A stretch of DNA of 64,000 nt from Biscogniauxia marginata. Lineage: Eukaryota; Ascomycota; Sordariomycetes; Xylariales; Xylariaceae. The notes under the pieces are model-generated. The model was not told where the DNA came from. It saw only the letters and a program-made list of their open reading frames with translations, and ran no database searches. The stretch is from assembly GCA_022695795.1 (NCBI GenBank), contig MU404114.1, forward strand, positions 124,001 through 188,000, given 5' to 3'. The translations under genes and the position numbers were made by a program. Below, piece after piece: positions 1 through 11,221 of this stretch; position 1 is the first letter of the stretch, and every line of letters begins with the position of its first letter.

Positions 1-1236
1 AATACAGAACCCCTCTTTCTCTTCTTCTCGTCTTCTCGTCCTCTTCAGTCTAGTCGTGCCATGGTCCGGAAGTGCCCATCCCCTTGCAGAATAGGCTCAA
101 GTGAGTGCAGCGAATCCGTCTTCGCAGTACATATTACCATCTCGGTTCAAAGTACGACAGTCCTGTACCGGGCGTGGGCGCCAAGGAAATGCAAATTTTG
201 TGCAACTATTGTCATCAATGATTCATTAGGGATTACGACACAGAAACAGGTCATTGGACGAGTTTTTCTACTCAGTCGGGTCGTCTGGACTCTGGTGGGT
301 TGAGATATCTTCGCCGGTGTCCCCTGGCAAGTTGCAAAAGCCCGCATCAATAAACCTTAATGAGATTACATCGCCAAGCAATCAAAAGGGTGAATAATGA
401 CCTGACTGCCTTACGAACAGGCTGAGTGAGCATTGCATTGAGCGAGGAGGCAGGAAGACCAAACTAGACGAGACCTAACCCAGGTAGTTAGTGATCGACC
501 CCCATGTACCCATTCAATTTTTCCAACTTCACTAGCTCGGGCTTGACTTGACTTTGCCAGGGGGAGGGGGGCTTCCGAAGGAGAAGAAGAAGAGGTAGGT
601 GTGTGTGTGTGTGTGTGTGGTATATGTAGTAAGACGGTTAGGTTAGTGTAGTGTAGCAGTGAGAAAGAAAGAAGAAGAAAAAAAGAAATCCTGCCCAAGG
701 GAGAGACAAGAAAAAAGAAGGGAAAAGAAAAAAGAAAGAGAGCAAATAATAATGCGCCAATCCAATCAAGACTCGGTCTAAGTGATGCCCAGGCACGCTA
801 GACTAGGCCCTGTCATGTTGCTTTTAACAAGTCAAGTAGGAAGGAACTTGTTGTAGGTAGGTAGGCGTGCCGGACCCGTCCCCCCCCACCCCAAACACCC
901 AAAAGTCCGAAACCCACTAACAGCAACTTGGCCCCTGATGAACTGCGGGCCCCTTCAACTCGTACAGCCACTCCATCTCTCACTTCTTACTTGTCCGATC
1001 CATCTTCGCTGTACACAACGACCAACTTTGTAATCGCCTCTATCGACCTAATCACCCAACACGGACGCAATACGAGTGGAAAACATATCGCTGCACAGGC
1101 TGGAGTCAAGGGGAAGCCCTTTTCGATGACCTTTTTGGGGCCAGGGTCGTCCGTCGTCGAGCCGCTGATGTTGTAAACCGTCGACGCCCTCCTGATCGAC
1201 CGAGAAACATCAGTTTCCCCTTAACCGTCCGCAGCC
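1..1236. other. Upstream region without a supported gene
   Basis: No reading frame here has a recognisable motif or convincing splice sites. The stretch holds a GT microsatellite, purine-rich runs around 660-750 and a C-run near 890. The last few hundred bases are probably the 5' leader and promoter of the membrane protein gene starting at 1237. Confidence 0.5.
599..618. repeat. (GT)10 microsatellite
   Basis: Ten uninterrupted GT dinucleotides are visible. This is a simple repeat with no coding role seen. Confidence 0.95.
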
Positions 1237-3592
1237 ATGAGCGGCTCCAACGACAAGACGTCCGATCTGGACCGTAGCGGCTCATTGAGAGCGTCGGTGA
1301 GGTTTTCTAACGTCCAGCCTGACGATGACGACTATGACCTGCAGGCAATGGCGATATCCGACGGCTTTCGACCACCAGAAGTCGCACAGAATCACAATCC
1401 CTCTCACGTCACGGGGCCCTCCGTCTCCTCTTTCGATCTCCCACCCGCACGTGTCGCGTCGCCGCGGCCGTCGAGCATCTCGAAGCCGCACCGGCATCAC
1501 GAATCTCTAACTCTGCGAAACGAGGGCACGCCGACAGACCCATTCAATGATCCAATGCCAACCAGAACGTCAAGCGTGTCCACGATCATGAATGTCGAGA
1601 CTCCCTATGATGGCCCGAGGGGCCCCTCACATCCTTATCAGATGTACCCTCAGGATGTCCGATTGGCCAGGACTGCCAGCCTAGCGACGACGTCGACGGC
1701 GCCCATCTCTGAGCGCTCGTATAATGGACCACGAGGGCCGACGCACCCGTATGGAATGTATCCGCAGAACACCGTACCTGAAGTCGATGCCACTGTAATG
1801 GGGGGTGGGCCGGTGCAGAGTGATATCAATGTTGGATTTCCTGGGGCAACCGATAATTACCAGAGGAGGATAGGGCCGGATGGAGAGGATGCGGCAGATC
1901 TCATTGGGCCCGATGGCCATACGGAACAGTTACCCCCTTACACGAGGTATCCGGAGGAGACGTACCAGAGGAAAGCATTAGGTATTGACCCTCCCCAGCC
2001 GGTACCAGCGCAGCCGATGTTGGCAATACCAGGTGCAGGCGGTATTGGGCTTGCCACTAGAGACCCGGAGTTCTCGTCGACGGAGGATCTTGGCGGTGCC
2101 GTCTCGCCCGAATCACGCCGATCAGTTCGGAGTTTCAACTCGGAGACTAGTCACCACGAGATCAACACGGCTGCCCTCGCTGTTACCGACGAAAAGAAGC
2201 CCCTGAAGAACTGGCAAGAAGCTGCGAGAAGGCGCGTATGGGGCATCGTCCCCTGTTGGGCTCTGGTGCTGGCGATTATTGTTCTCCTGATGATGGGAGT
2301 CGTCCTCGGGGCCGTAATTGGTACTCTCTTCGGTCCTCATTTAAGAAAAGGCCCACCACCTCCAGATGATAAGTACGGGACATGCATGTCTCATATAACA
2401 CCATGTACCCACTGCTAACAATGCTCACAGGCCTCCGCAACCAGCAGTGACAACAATCACCTATGATGCTACGCCTCTACCAACCGTACCAGCAAGCTTA
2501 CCACCCTTAGCTGAGGGCGTTTTCGCCATGCCCATCATGAATACTCGTGCACCAAATACATGTTTCAAGGATACAACACAAGCGCAAACATGGAATTGCA
2601 ATATGGTATTCTCTCAGCTCGCCATGTCTATCCAGAAGCTCAAGGGCGTACCGGATGTGTTATCCTACTCGATGAGCTTTCAGTATAATGACACGTACAC
2701 CATGGATAAAAACGTATACTCGTACGGAATGCAACCGCCAGACCTTACCGATCTTCAACTCAAACTCGTCAATGACACATTTGAGCCTTCACGAGGTCCT
2801 GCGTGGGCTTTTGAAGTGCCCTATAATAAAACGGTTATCGTCCCTCAAGAGTTTTTGTCCCCTCAGACCTCGTCTGCAGCATCGGATAGTTTGGACAAAA
2901 AGCGGCGCATGTTGTTTGGTAGTGATTTTAAGCGTAAAGGTATCGCCCAGCGTGGCGACAGGCCCTGGATCTGCTATTGGGATAGCACAATTCTGGAGAC
3001 TTTTATATACGCAGGACAAAACAGCAGCTTCAGCCGCCCCAGCAGCAGCTTTCCCCCGCCTTCAAGTCCAATTCCGACATCCTCCACTGAGAACGCAGCC
3101 AGAGCAATCGTTGTCCCGACGACTCTGACAGCAGATGTTCAAGTCAGAGAGTTCAGACCTTCCTACACTGGGCGCGGAGAGTTTCCCGAAACGTTTCTAA
3201 CGACGGAAATAGTGGCCTCATCGACCACAACCGAAACGGCGCCCTCATCTTCGGCGACTCCCGATTTCTTCAGCATGCCCCCTATGCCGCCCGATGACAA
3301 CCCGGTATACCCGAGGGTCATAAAACTCGAGGAGCGCCGTATTCCCGACTATGCACAAACTCCACCGTGGTGTCGTCAATACGAAATTCTTGGTGAAGGC
3401 ATAGAGGCGGTTCCGGTTCAGGACGACGAAGGCAATTTCGTTGAAGTACAACTCTACGAGGAAGACACGAGTTACGATACAAGTGATTTATCAAGACGGA
3501 ACATTATTGAAGAATACCTAACGAATCGTGATAGCAGCGGTAGCTTGGGCAACGACATGAGCGACTGCGGATGTATGTGGTGGCTAACCTGA
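1237..3592 (+). CDS. Serine/proline-rich single-pass membrane protein (fungal DUF7820-type)
   Basis: Two exons, 1237-2372 and 2431-3592, are joined across a 58-nt intron (donor GTACGG, branch CTGCTAAC, acceptor CACAG) and give 765 aa. The N-terminal 345 residues are polar and disordered. They contain two near-identical blocks of the form Y(D/N)GPRGP(S/T)HPY(Q/G)MYPQ near residues 127 and 163, and a PPYTRYP stretch near residue 230 that is a PPxY-type WW-domain ligand. One hydrophobic helix follows at about 345-370 (WALVLAIIVLLMMGVVLGAV). The remaining ~390 residues form a Ser/Thr/Pro-rich domain with cysteines (NTCFKDTTQAQTWNCNM). The layout resembles a fungus-specific uncharacterised family that I recall as DUF7820. 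Cytosolic N-terminus with an outside C-terminus is inferred. The PPxY suggests recruitment of a WW protein such as an Rsp5-type ligase, but that is untested. No enzymatic motif is seen. Confidence 0.8.
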
Positions 3593-4880
3593 ACGCCGTG
3601 ATATCCTGTTTTATTTGATTTTATATTTTGCAATGACTTCCACGCAAGGTGTTTTCTTCTCGACTCAGATGTCTGGCGACGGGAATGTTTTGTACATAGC
3701 ATCTACTTGGACGATACAGGGATTTGGCATTTGGTTATGCGGGCGTTTAGGGAGAGAGCTCACTCATATGGCCGTTCTTGGAGTTTTGCCTTCCTGAGGA
3801 TTTCGAAGAAAAAAAAGAAAACAAGAAAGATCTACGAAAAGTAAAGGGAAAGTGGAAGTAAATACCTTATCCCTATGTTCTCTATTATTGGCAAGAACTG
3901 GACGGATGGATGGGTAGGACAGGCGGATGGGATGGATCTCATGGTATATACGGTGTTGCTTGAATCATTAAGTTCCTTTGCTTTTTCTCGATGCGCGGCT
4001 TGGTCCTCTATGTAGGCCTATCCGCATGCATCTTGAATATTATATATCAGAGCTAGTTAGGTATTTAGTACCACACCTACATACGACATGATATATGTTA
4101 TACTATTACTTAGTGTCTATCCACAGATATATTCCTCTAACTCCTCGCTATGCGCACACTTTGCACACTCGTATATATACCTACCTCTTATGAGGGTAAT
4201 GCTTACTTCGCAAATAGGTACTTATCAAGGCCTCCTAATGGTGAGATACGTCGAGCCGAGGCAAGAAGGAAAAGAGCTTTTCTGACAAGACTTAGGCTAG
4301 TTAGTGTATGAGGGTAAACTACCTAATTTGGAGAACCCGAGCGCTCTACTCGATACTCTTTCTCCCCTCTTCACAAGAGATAAAACCCATGTAACGAAGC
4401 CCATGCTTATAAACTAAGGGAATATATATATATATCAAGTAGTCATTAGAAGAGTTGGTGCTTATACAGATATGCCACTCACATGGACAGGCATTATGGA
4501 CTGCAAACAGCGTGTCTAGATGTTCCGAAAGAAGCAGACGAGGGGAGGAGAGGCTAAAGGAGTAGATTCGGGGGGAAGACTTCAAGTAAAATGTATATAG
4601 AAAAAAAAAAGGGGGGGTAGGGGGTAGGGGGTAGGGTATCATTCTATAAAAGCTATTGTCCTTTTAGTTCGTTTCCCTCTGGGATGTAAAATTTTACAAG
4701 TTGTTAACCACTATAGCTTTATCTTTCCTTTCCTTTCCTCTTCTTATCTAATACGCCAGCTCCTATTACCATGACTTAAGCAGCAGAAAAAGCTACGGAT
4801 AACCGCGTATCGATCGATGCTCCCCCGCTGTCAAGAAGAAGACGGGGAGAGTATTTAAATTTTCTTCTCATTTTCCTCGT
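3593..4880. other. Convergent intergenic region
   Basis: This AT-rich stretch lies between two genes that end toward each other, so it should carry both 3' UTRs. No coding motif or splice-bounded frame is seen. It contains an A-rich run next to the G-run repeat at 4611-4636. Confidence 0.6.
4611..4636 (+). repeat. G-run repeat with G-quadruplex potential
   Basis: Four G-runs of 7, 5, 5 and 3 bases are each separated by TA. This fits a G-quadruplex pattern on the plus strand. It lies in the 3' flank of the minus-strand CCDC174-like gene, about 245 bp beyond its stop codon. Confidence 0.7.
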
Positions 4881-6116
4881 TCATGTTTCCTTTCCTTCTT
4901 CCCTTTTCCGTATCCCCTCTCCATCTCCCTCACCCTCACCCTCACCTTTCCCCCCTCCCTTCCCTTCTCCCCCCCTCCCACTCTCCTCCCCCTTCCCACC
5001 ACCGCCACCGCCACCGCCACCAACCCCCAACTCCCCCGCGAGCCCCTCCAAGAACGTATCCGCCATCCTCCCGGCGCGCCTCTCCCCGATCCTCCTCCGG
5101 CGCTCCTCGATCTCGCGCCTCCTCTTCTCGCGCGCCGCCCCGCGCTCCCGGCGCGCGGACTCGGTCCCGGCGCGCTCGCGGGCGAGGGCGTCCATCTCGG
5201 CGCGGCGGGCGGCCGCGTCGCCGCGCGAGAACTGGTAGAACCCGACGCCCTTGGCGCGGACCTCGGCGGCGCCGTCGAAGTGCGCGTCGGCGGGCGGGGT
5301 CGGGGGCCGGTCCCGCGACGCCGCCAGCGAGGCCATGCGCGCCGCCGCGCCCGCCTCCGGGCCGAACGCCGCGTCCTGGATCGCGTCGCCGAAGATCAGG
5401 TTCGGCGGGGCCGGGGCCGCGGGCCGCGCCGCCATGCGCTCGAGCTCCGAGGCGCCGAGCGCGACCCGCGCTTGCCGCCGGCGCAGCCGCGTTACCTCAG
5501 CGAGGGTGCCGGTGCGCGTGCGCCCGAACTCGTCTTGGTATTCGATTAGCTCGGTACCTGCGCCGGCGGCGGTGTCATGATCGTCGTCGTCGTCGTCTGA
5601 GGAATCGTTGTCGCTGCCCGAGCTCGAGTACCGCCCCCCTGCTGCTGCTCCTCCCTCGTCGTCCTCGGGGTGCTTCTCGGCCCACTTGCGGTCGAAGTCG
5701 ACGAGCGGCGCTGACTCGTTCTCCTTGGCGATGTAGTCGCCGCGCTTCATGGCCGCGTACAGACGGGCCTTCTCCTCCATCTTGCGTCGCGCGCGCGCGA
5801 AGTCCTGCTTCTCCTCCTCCGTGCCGCGGACATCCTTCAGTTTCAGCTTCTTGTTGTTGTGGCTACTGGGCTCATCGTCGTGGTCTTCTTTGCCTTTGCC
5901 CTTGCCCGGTTTCCGCTTCGCCTTGGTGGAGAATATGTCGTCTTTGGATTTCGAGGCGCGCGAACGGCCGGATGAGGCGCTTGCGGCGGGGGAGGAAGAG
6001 GTGGAAGAGATCAGGGAGGCTAGTTGTGATGTGAAGGCTAGCGAGCTCGATAGCGGGATCTCTTTCTTTTGTTTCTTGGCGGGTCGTTGCCCGTAGAGAT
6101 TTGGATCTTGTGGCAT
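4881..6116 (-). CDS. CCDC174-like coiled-coil nuclear protein (DUF4078 family)
   Basis: This single-exon frame of 411 aa starts at the ATG complementary to 6114-6116. A Lys/Ser-rich N-terminus carries nuclear-localisation-like basic clusters (PAKKQKKE, KAKRKPGKGKGK). It is followed by the family hallmark around residues 105-150: a charged helix, then ARLYAAMKRGDY and VDFDRKWAEKHPED. An acidic Asp/Ser tract and EYQDEFGRTRTGT follow, matching the conserved segment of CCDC174/DUF4078 proteins, which are associated with RNA processing and exon-junction factors in animals. The rest is an Arg/Glu/Ala coiled coil and a low-complexity Gly/Glu tail encoded by GC-rich repeats. The gene is much more GC-rich than its flanks, which explains long shadow frames on the other strand. 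It is divergent to homoserine dehydrogenase with 408 bp between the start codons. Confidence 0.8.
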   Translation of the reverse strand: MPQDPNLYGQRPAKKQKKEIPLSSSLAFTSQLASLISSTSSSPAASASSGRSRASKSKDDIFSTKAKRKPGKGKGKEDHDDEPSSHNNKKLKLKDVRGTEEEKQDFARARRKMEEKARLYAAMKRGDYIAKENESAPLVDFDRKWAEKHPEDDEGGAAAGGRYSSSGSDNDSSDDDDDDHDTAAGAGTELIEYQDEFGRTRTGTLAEVTRLRRRQARVALGASELERMAARPAAPAPPNLIFGDAIQDAAFGPEAGAAARMASLAASRDRPPTPPADAHFDGAAEVRAKGVGFYQFSRGDAAARRAEMDALARERAGTESARRERGAAREKRRREIEERRRRIGERRAGRMADTFLEGLAGELGVGGGGGGGGGKGEESGRGGEGKGGGKGEGEGEGDGEGIRKREEGKET

Positions 6117-6524
6117 TTTCAGGGCATTACCGCGAGAGCGTTTTGTTGATTTTCGGAATTATCAGAGTCGCTGTCGTTGATGACGTGGGGTATCGACAAT
6201 GTTGTTCTTGTAGCTGTGATGTTTGGTTTTGAGGGAGGAAAGAGAGGGCGGGTCTTAATCCGTACAGTACCTAATGGTTGGATGAAAGGCTCCACCTAAC
6301 TGGCCTAAACGTCGGGCTTTGGTTACCGACTCGCCGGGGCCGGTTGATCCCTGAAATGCCCCGCCATCGGTCTTCCGTTTTCTTGAGCACACCATAGCTT
6401 TTGCCCCTAGCTTTTGCCCCACGTTAAAGCTAAACATCTGTCTAGGTTATCCTTAGCTGGGAGCGCGATTTTAACATCAACATCATCTTCATTACTAGAG
6501 GTTCAAGGAGAATCAATTGGGAAA
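6117..6524. promoter_or_regulatory. Shared divergent promoter region
   Basis: These 408 bp separate the start codons of the minus-strand CCDC174-like gene and the plus-strand homoserine dehydrogenase gene, so both promoters must lie here. No specific factor site is claimed. Confidence 0.6.
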
Positions 6525-7692
6525 ATGTCTTCGTCCAATCAGATTCTTATTGCCATCATTGGTAGGTAACTGAGTCGGAGAGATTGGTCCCCGTCTTAGG
6601 TGTCAATTGACTAACACAACTTCATATTGAATAGGCGCTGGCGGGGTTGGCAAGAGCTTCCTTTCCCAGCTTGCCACCTTGTCTACAAGACGACCGACTC
6701 CCAAGCTAAGCCTCTGCTACATCTCTACGTCTAAGAAGGCTCTCTTCAACCCCGACTACTCCGTCGTCGCTGAGAACGTCCTTCAAGACCTCGCTGCCTC
6801 GACTAAGGCCCCCCTGAGTCTATCTCAGACTGTTGACTACCTGGCCGCAGCACCTTCGAAAACTATACTGGTCGACAACACTAGCTCCCAGGATGTCGCT
6901 GATGCCTACCCTCTGTTCTTGAGCCGTGGCATCAGTATCGTCACGCCTAACAAGAAAGCTTTCTCGGGTTCCTACAAGCTGTGGCAGGATATCTTCACGG
7001 CTGCTGCTACCTCGGGCGCCAAGGTGTACCACGAATCCTCGGTGGGAGCTGGTCTTCCGGTTATTTCGACTCTGAAGGACTTGGTAGACACCGGTGATGA
7101 GGTGACAAAGATCGAAGGCGTGTTCAGCGGCACCATGTCTTTCCTCTTCAACTCGTTCGCCCCGGTCGAAGGTTCTGGTGGTCAATGGTCTGCCGAGGTG
7201 AAGAAGGCCAAAGAGCTTGGGTACACTGAACCCGACCCTCGAGACGACTTGAATGGTCTTGACGTCGCGCGGAAGTTGACGATCCTTGCGCGATTGGCTA
7301 GTCTCCCGGTCGAGTCGCCCACCTCGTTCCCAGTCCAGAGCCTGATCCCGAAGGAACTCGAGTCGGTCTCGAGTGGCGACGAATTCCTGCAGAGACTGCC
7401 AGAGTTCGATTCTCAGATGGAGGAGATCAAGTCTGCGGCTCAAAAGCAGGGCAAGGTAGTCAGATTTGTGGGCAGTATCGATGTGGCTACCAAGGCAGTT
7501 AAGGTTGGACTTGAGACATTCGACAAATCACACCCGATCGCGGCGCTAAAGGGAAGTGATAACATTATCAGCTTCTACACCAAGCGATACGGCAGCAACC
7601 CGCTCATCATACAGGGCGCCGGTGCTGGTGGAGAGGTAACAGCTATGGGCGTGACTAGTGACCTGCTCAAAGTGGTGTCGCAAATCTCGTAG
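6525..7692 (+). CDS. HOM6: Homoserine dehydrogenase
   Basis: It reduces L-aspartate 4-semialdehyde to L-homoserine with NAD(P)H, the branch step toward threonine and methionine. Exon 1 is 6525-6561 and exon 2 is 6635-7692. The 73-nt intron has donor GTAGGT, branch GACTAAC and acceptor ATAG. The product is 364 aa, close to the ~359 aa of yeast Hom6. Splicing restores the nucleotide-binding motif IAIIGAGGVGKSF at residues 9-21, which the long open frame alone lacks. The catalytic block GYTEPDPRDDLNGLDVARK is intact and holds the Glu, Asp and Lys known from the yeast enzyme. TPNKKAFSG and the HESSVGAGLPVI segment are also typical. The short first exon ending inside the Rossmann motif explains why a simple ORF call would truncate the gene. 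Cytosolic. Confidence 0.95.
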
Positions 7693-7800
7693 AGTTATAA
7701 AAAGTCGAACAAAACAAATAGAGAAATTATGCTATTCATGTCTTGAAAGTGGGTACAACCGCTAAGACGCCATTCATGATTGTAACCGCGAGCTAAGCCT

Positions 7801-8214
7801 TCATCGACCATCTGCCTGTGCCGAGTATCCCACACGTCGCTGGCTGCTAGCCAAGTCGGCATTTGGCTTTGTTGCGGAGCTGGAGGTGAAACTGGTCGAT
7901 GGCGGTTGGGCTGATGTCTTCAGGGCCTTGCTCCTCTGTGAAGAGTCTCGAGGTGGCGGTCGGTTCAATCTCCAGAGCCAGAGAAAGAAGTCGAAGACGA
8001 TCAAGCTGATGATGGGAATTGCGAAGGATAGGCTTGCCAGCTTCTATACGCAGTTAGCACGACCGAGTCGTGGCTTGCAGAATGCGCCAGCGGGAGAACG
8101 TACGAAGAAAAAGGCAATCCAGCCAATGATAGTCCAGACGGTGGTCGGCAAGACGTTGGAATGGAACGCCTGAACGAACCAAGTCATGGTAACGTCTATA
8201 GGCATTTTATTCAT
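7801..8214 (-). CDS. Small two-helix membrane protein, unknown function
   Basis: This gene appears only after splicing. Exon 1 is 8214-8104 (37 codons). A 60-nt intron follows at 8103-8044 (donor GTACGT, branch GTGCTAAC, acceptor TATAG), then exon 2 at 8043-7801. The 117-aa product joins in phase 0. Two hydrophobic stretches lie at about residues 21-37 (VLPTTVWTIIGWIAFFF) and 41-62 (SFAIPIISLIVFDFFLWLW). They are followed by a basic, Pro/Ser/Arg-rich tail of ~50 residues. Three in-frame ATGs lie at 8214, 8205 and 8187, and the first was used. The consensus splice signals and the continuous hydrophobic pattern across the junction support a real gene. It is convergent with HOM6, 108 bp from stop to stop. 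I do not recognise the family, and an organelle or ER membrane location is only a guess. Confidence 0.65.
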
Positions 8215-9662
8215 GTTGCTGATGGGAAAGGGCTGCGGGGAGAAGCTGTCGCAAGTGGACTTCGTATGTATTCAGTGGAGGTGGTAACGTAGGTGTGTAG
8301 TAATAAGTAAGTCGTTATGGGACGTTAAATAACTCTGACGAATGGGCTGTGATGGGGTCACTCGAATGGTGTGATTCAATTGCACAAGGCGAGTGATACC
8401 GGCGCAGCGCACACATGAGCAATCCAATATCTTATCAGGTTACATGCAAAGGCAATGGGAAATGCGAAAGCGAAAGTGGTGTGAGTTGCCTCTCGCAGTG
8501 CCTACCTAAGGGAATTCAAGGGATATTTTAGTCAGGGGGTTATTATATAAGTGCAGCAGCACAGGAGGACGCCATCTAACTAACCTAACCTAGACCACCT
8601 AACCTAGACCACTTAACCTAGACCCTGCCGATCAGCCGGAAGATGCGGAGTCGTAATCGTGCTCGAATCCCTAAAATTTACGTGCAGTAGCCTGATTAGT
8701 TCCCCTTCTCAATTTTGAACAAATTAAAGGTATGTCAATGGAAGATACCTCGGCAGCTTGCACCTTTCCTCAGCCAACAACCGGCAAGGACACTCAAATA
8801 CCTTTATAAGTCATGAACTTATATATTATATTCATATTTGACGAAATCACCAACCAACTACCTTAGCATGTATACAAGGTCGTTATTTATTACCACATCA
8901 TACCATAATAAGTGCCTGTGATAATAGGTCGAGATGGCATGGTGTCATACCTCTGCGCCTACAAAGTAAAGTAGCAATCGGATTACTAGCTTCATCTTGA
9001 GTGCATATGATCACATTCTATGAAAACTATAAGCTAGCCTCTAATGATTCCGTCTCGTTCAAATTCAAAAGCTAAAACAAAAATGTATCTACTTACCTAG
9101 GGTAGCTCACACCGTCGACTTAGCAAGGTCTCTCCTAGTATATCTATTATATACCAGATACTTACCTAACCATAACTTGGAAACCTATCTAATCAGGCTA
9201 GCCTAGTCTGTCATTTGACAAAAAGTATATGTACATATCGATATGATAAACGTACATGTTCTGACCAAGTACCTACCTGCTGCTGTATGCAATGATGACG
9301 AGTTTGGGATGTTTCTAGTTTTCTCTTCCTTACATCGATATCGGAACGGCATTTCTACCAGGAACAGCATTCAAAGAGAGACGGACCCATAACGCGATGG
9401 CCTTTCCGAACAATACTTGGCTAACGTCAATGCGGGAAGTTGACTTGCCAAATTGCACGACCCAATTCCCTTCCCGCACTCCGCCCGGATTCACCGCCCA
9501 AATTTCATGAAGGGGGAGACTAATAATACTCCTACTTACACAAACCGCTTTCTTTTTTACTCCGCAAACACAACGTCGACGGTCAATGCGCTGTCCATTG
9601 CTGGCTATAACTCGGCCGGGGAAGACTCTGCGAAGCCATTGTTGTAATCCGTCCCCGTCTCT
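8215..9662. other. AT-rich intergenic region
   Basis: About 1.45 kb without a supported coding frame. It separates two genes transcribed away from each other, so both promoters should lie at its ends. It contains a 14-bp tandem repeat at 8585-8626 and many short TACCTA-type motifs that recur across the window. Confidence 0.5.
8585..8626. repeat. Three 14-bp tandem repeats
   Basis: Two exact copies of CTAACCTAGACCAC are followed by one copy with two changes. The CTAACC core resembles degenerate telomere-type sequence, but the array is short and internal. Confidence 0.85.
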
Positions 9663-11221
9663 ATGATGGGGTCTCCGCCGTGGGCAGAAGCATCGGGCCA
9701 TGAACAGTACTTCGTTCTCCTGACTGGAGCCAACAGGTATGCGACTCTATGCGCTCGTCGCCCACGACATCCTTCCCACCAACCCTAGCTTACCCTTACC
9801 CCTTGCACGAGACGCGGCTGCGAGCCCCGACTAATAATGGCCCCCAAACCAGCGGCGTCGGCCTCGGCATCGGCCAGCGAATTATCGACGAGTTCCTCGC
9901 CGAGCGCTCCCTCTCCTCGCACCTGATCCTGATCCCCACCACCCGCTCCGCCGACAAGTCTCGCGAGACCATCCTCGCCCTGCGCGCCCACCTAGACAAC
10001 ACGGCACGGACCTCGAAACAGCTCCGGGCCCGCGCCGGGCCCGACTACGATCCGCGGACCGCTGTCGGCCGCGTACACGTTCTCAGCGTCCAGCTCGACC
10101 TCTGCAACCTCCGCTCCGTCTACGCCGCCGCCGACCAGCTCGTCCACGGCAAGCTGACCGACCCCACCGGCCTCATCGACGATGCGAGCATACCGAGGAT
10201 CGACGCCGCCATCCTGAACGCCGGCATCGGGGGCTGGCAGGGGATAGATTGGCTGCAGTTCTTGAAGCAGATCCTCTCCGTCGGGCTCGTGCAATCCACG
10301 TCGTTCCCTTCGTTCAAGATCGCGCTGCCGGCCGCCGTGCTCGACCAGCAGAAGCTCCTCGGCGAGAAGGGCCTGAGCCCAGGGGCGGCGCCACCCCCCG
10401 AGCTCGGCGAGGTGTTCTGCGCCAACGTCTTCGGCCACTACATCCTGGCGCACGAGCTCCTCCCGCTGCTGGGCCGCTCGAGCCCCGACGAGGAGCCCGG
10501 CCGCGTCATCTGGACGAGCAGCGTGGACACGGGCCGCGAGCACTTCGACCACGACGACTTCCAGGCGACGCGCCGCAGCCCGCCCTACGAGAGCAGCAAG
10601 CGCATCACGGACCTCCTGGCCCTGACCGCCGACCTGCCCAGCGTGCGGCCCGTCTCGGCACCCTACTTCACGTCATCCTCGTCCTCGTCCTCGTTCTCCG
10701 CCCGGCAGAGACCCGTGGCCGTCGAGCCCCGCTTCTACCTCTCGCACCCGGGCATCGTCTGCACGCCCCTCTTCCCGCTCCACTGGCTCCTCTTCTGGGG
10801 CTACTACCTCGCCATGCTGGTGGCGCGCTGGGCCGGCTCGCCCTGGCACATGGTGGCGCCGTACGCGGGGGCGCGCGCGCCGGCGTGGCTCGCGCTCGCG
10901 GACGCCGGCGCGCTCGACGCCGCGGGGGCCCGGCGCGCCAAGTGGGGGTCCGCGCGCGGACGCACGGGGCCCGCGCTGCCCAAGAAGACCGAGGTCGACG
11001 GCTGGGGGTGGGAGGGCCGCGTCGAGGACCCGGCCAGGGACGCGGATGCGGACGGCGGCGAGGAGGCGGGTATACTGGCCAAGGCGAGGGGCAGGAGGTG
11101 GTGCGCCGTCGCCACGACGGAGGAGACGAGGGCCGCGTTCGAGGAGGACGGGCGCAGGTGCTGGGCCGAGCTCGAGAGGCTGAGGCTCGCGTGGGAGGCT
11201 GCGCTCGGGAGGGGTGGGTGA
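9663..11221 (+). CDS. ERG27: 3-ketosteroid reductase, short-chain dehydrogenase
   Basis: Erg27 reduces the C3 ketone of 4-demethylated sterol intermediates with NADPH in ergosterol synthesis, at the ER or lipid droplets with Erg25/Erg26. Exon 1 is 9663-9736 and exon 2 is 9853-11221. The 116-nt intron has branch GACTAATAA and acceptor CCAG. The product is 480 aa. Splicing completes the cofactor motif LTGANSGVGLGIGQ at residues ~20-33. NAGIGGW follows, and the active site is spread over WTSSVDTG and YESSKRITDL, giving Ser plus YxxxK. The spacing between the Ser and the Tyr and the SVDT sequence fit Erg27 better than generic reductases. A hydrophobic helix (HWLLFWGYYLAMLVARW) near residue 365 is the likely membrane anchor. 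The C-terminal ~100 residues are GC-rich and Ala/Arg/Gly-rich, more variable than the core. Two adjacent ATGs open the frame, and the first was used. Confidence 0.88.

Noticed and set aside
4883..6034. 383-codon plus-strand frame opposite the CCDC174-like gene
   Set aside because: It is an Arg/Pro/Ser-rich antisense shadow of a GC-rich gene. The minus strand carries the recognisable family motifs.
8585..8626. CTAACC-rich repeat as an internal telomere remnant
   Set aside because: The unit is 14 bp with a non-telomeric half, only three copies exist, and no fungal TTAGGG array is seen.
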